64,000 nucleotides of DNA from Paenibacillus lactis. Lineage in GTDB: Bacteria; Bacillota; Bacilli; Paenibacillales; Paenibacillaceae. Shown here piece after piece: positions 63,362 through 64,000 of the stretch (positions within the stretch are counted from its first letter, which is position 1; each line of letters opens with the position of its first letter). The notes under the pieces were generated by a model. It was given only the letters and a program-made list of their open reading frames with translations. It was not told the DNA's origin and did not search any database. A program made the translations under genes and the position numbers. Location of the stretch: positions 388,182-452,181 of the forward strand of contig NZ_JAGGKI010000004.1 of assembly GCF_017873605.1 (NCBI RefSeq), written 5' to 3'.

Positions 63362-63805
63362 GCGTGGCATGCGCTGCGCCTTCACAAGTCCCTTTTAGGG
63401 ACTTGTTTGCTCCTCTGGCGCGCATTGCGCCACTACAAGTCCCTTTTGGGGACTTGTTTGCTCATCTGGCGCTCATTGCGCCACTACAAGTCCCTTTTGG
63501 GGACTTGTTTGCTCCTCTGGCGCGCATTGCGCCACTACAAGTCCCTTTTGGGGACTTGTTTGCTTCTCTGGCGCATTGCGCCACTACAAGTCCCTTTTGG
63601 GGACTTGTTTGCTCCTCTGGCGCGCATTGCGCCACTACAAGTCCCTTTTGGGGACTTGTTTGCTCCTCTGGCGCGCATTCCACCGCTACAAGTCCCTTTT
63701 GGGGACTTGTTTGCTTCTCTGGCGCGCATTGCGCCACTACAAGTCCCTTTTCGGGACTTGTTTGCTTCTGTGGCGCGCATTGCGCCTTCACAAGTCCCTT
63801 TTTGC
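63362..63805. repeat. Tandem array of 51-bp hairpin-bearing units
   Basis: The AAGTCCC start recurs at 63386, 63437, 63488, 63539, 63588, 63639, 63690, 63741 and 63792: nine copies with a 51-bp period (one 49). Each complete unit has a perfect 9-bp stem, ACAAGTCCC/GGGACTTGT, and a 5-bp stem GGCGC/GCGCC. The last copy is truncated. First and last copies have CTTCAC where the inner ones have CACTAC or a close variant. There is no unique spacer sequence. Confidence 0.95.
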
Positions 63806-63820
63806 AGCTAGAATAAAAAG

Positions 63821-64000
63821 TGGACACCCCTTAGTGATAAAACGATAATGAAACAAAGCAGACGAGAGGGTGTCAAAAAAAATGAGTGGCAATAGACAAC
63901 ATTACAACGAGACATTTAAGCGTGAAACCGTAAAGTACGTACAAGAACAGTCGAAGACGCTGGAGCAGATCGCCGATGAGTTGAACATTAATCCAGGCAC
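63821..64000 (+). mobile_element. Left end of an IS3-type insertion sequence (cut by window)
   Basis: TGGACACCCC at 63821 is a plausible IS3-type end (TG start), 61 bp before a transposase gene and just after the truncated last repeat. The right end lies outside the window. Confidence 0.65.
63882..64000 (+). CDS. IS3-type transposase OrfA, N-terminal part
   Basis: I translated 39 codons from the ATG at 63882: the start reads MSGNRQHYNETFKRETVKYV and goes on with an EQIADELNINPGT helix-turn-helix, the typical N-terminus of IS3/IS911 OrfA proteins. GAGAGGGTGT upstream is a fair ribosome binding site. OrfA binds the element ends and is fused to OrfB by frameshifting in this family. Cut by the window end. 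Confidence 0.85.
   Translation, partial: MSGNRQHYNETFKRETVKYVQEQSKTLEQIADELNINPG

Noticed and set aside
63362..63805. Possible CRISPR array
   Set aside because: Units are contiguous and near-identical; there are no variable spacers and no cas genes in the window.
63346..63848. Long overlapping ORFs with 17-residue repeats on both strands
   Set aside because: They arise because the 51-bp unit is a multiple of three. Frames are open on both strands at once and none has a ribosome binding site or sensible start.

Overview
The window is chromosomal DNA from a spore-forming, Gram-positive bacterium, most likely a Paenibacillus. The evidence is a long run of sporulation genes (spo0A, spoIVB, spoIIIAA-AH) in almost the Bacillus subtilis gene order, Bacillus-type Fnr, MntR and Zur regulators, a T-box metG leader, Shine-Dalgarno sites of the AGGAGG type, frequent TTG/GTG starts, and two Paenibacillus-style carbohydrate ABC operons without their own ATPase. 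Nearly all genes are on the minus strand.

Layout. 1-840: the 3'-truncated end of an NAD-dependent epimerase. 1121-6529: a pentose/arabinoside-type uptake operon (binding lipoprotein, two permeases, GH43 glycosidase) with a divergent ArsR-type regulator; four phased direct repeats lie between them. 6901-19503: the spo0A-spoIVB-recN-argR-tlyA-dxs-ispA-xseB-xseA-folD-nusB block, then DUF2273 and amaP. 20129-28821: asp23, accC, accB, spoIIIAH to spoIIIAA and yqhV. 28997-34751: aspartate kinase, efp, Xaa-Pro peptidase, aroQ, yqhR, and the divergent yqhQ plus a small membrane protein. 34815-37924: patatin-like lipase, an extracellular GH10-like protein, mntR. 38091-45134: ccdA, znuB, znuC and znuA behind a promoter bracketed by two Zur-box-like palindromes, then metG with a Met T-box leader, yidD and a Zur-like Fur protein. 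45406-48225: a large surface protein with duplicated stalk domains and PKD-like domains. 48398-55924: a second sugar operon (binding protein, two permeases, YesM/YesN-type two-component system, GH3 hexosaminidase). 56142-63344: an anaerobic fermentation module (pflA, pflB, adhE, fnr) with several FNR-type palindromes. 63362-63805: nine copies of a 51-bp hairpin-bearing tandem repeat, then the left end of an IS3-type element running off the window.

How the parts work together. Fnr is encoded next to pflBA and adhE. The best FNR boxes before pflB and adhE sit at the same distance from a TACRAT -10 hexamer, as expected for class II activation at -41.5. The Zur-like protein is encoded 3.1 kb beyond znuA, whose promoter carries the two Zur-box-like sites. 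Spo0A has its own 0A boxes around a sigma-H-like promoter. Each carbohydrate operon has a hairpin between the binding-protein and first permease genes, which probably sets the protein ratio. No tRNA, rRNA, prophage or CRISPR locus was found.

Most unusual items: the 51-bp repeat array directly after fnr; a 171-bp element with 11-bp terminal inverted repeats between a strong promoter and the metG T-box; an operator-like palindrome on the asp23 promoter; and a terminator hairpin whose 3' arm contains the ribosome binding site of the patatin gene.
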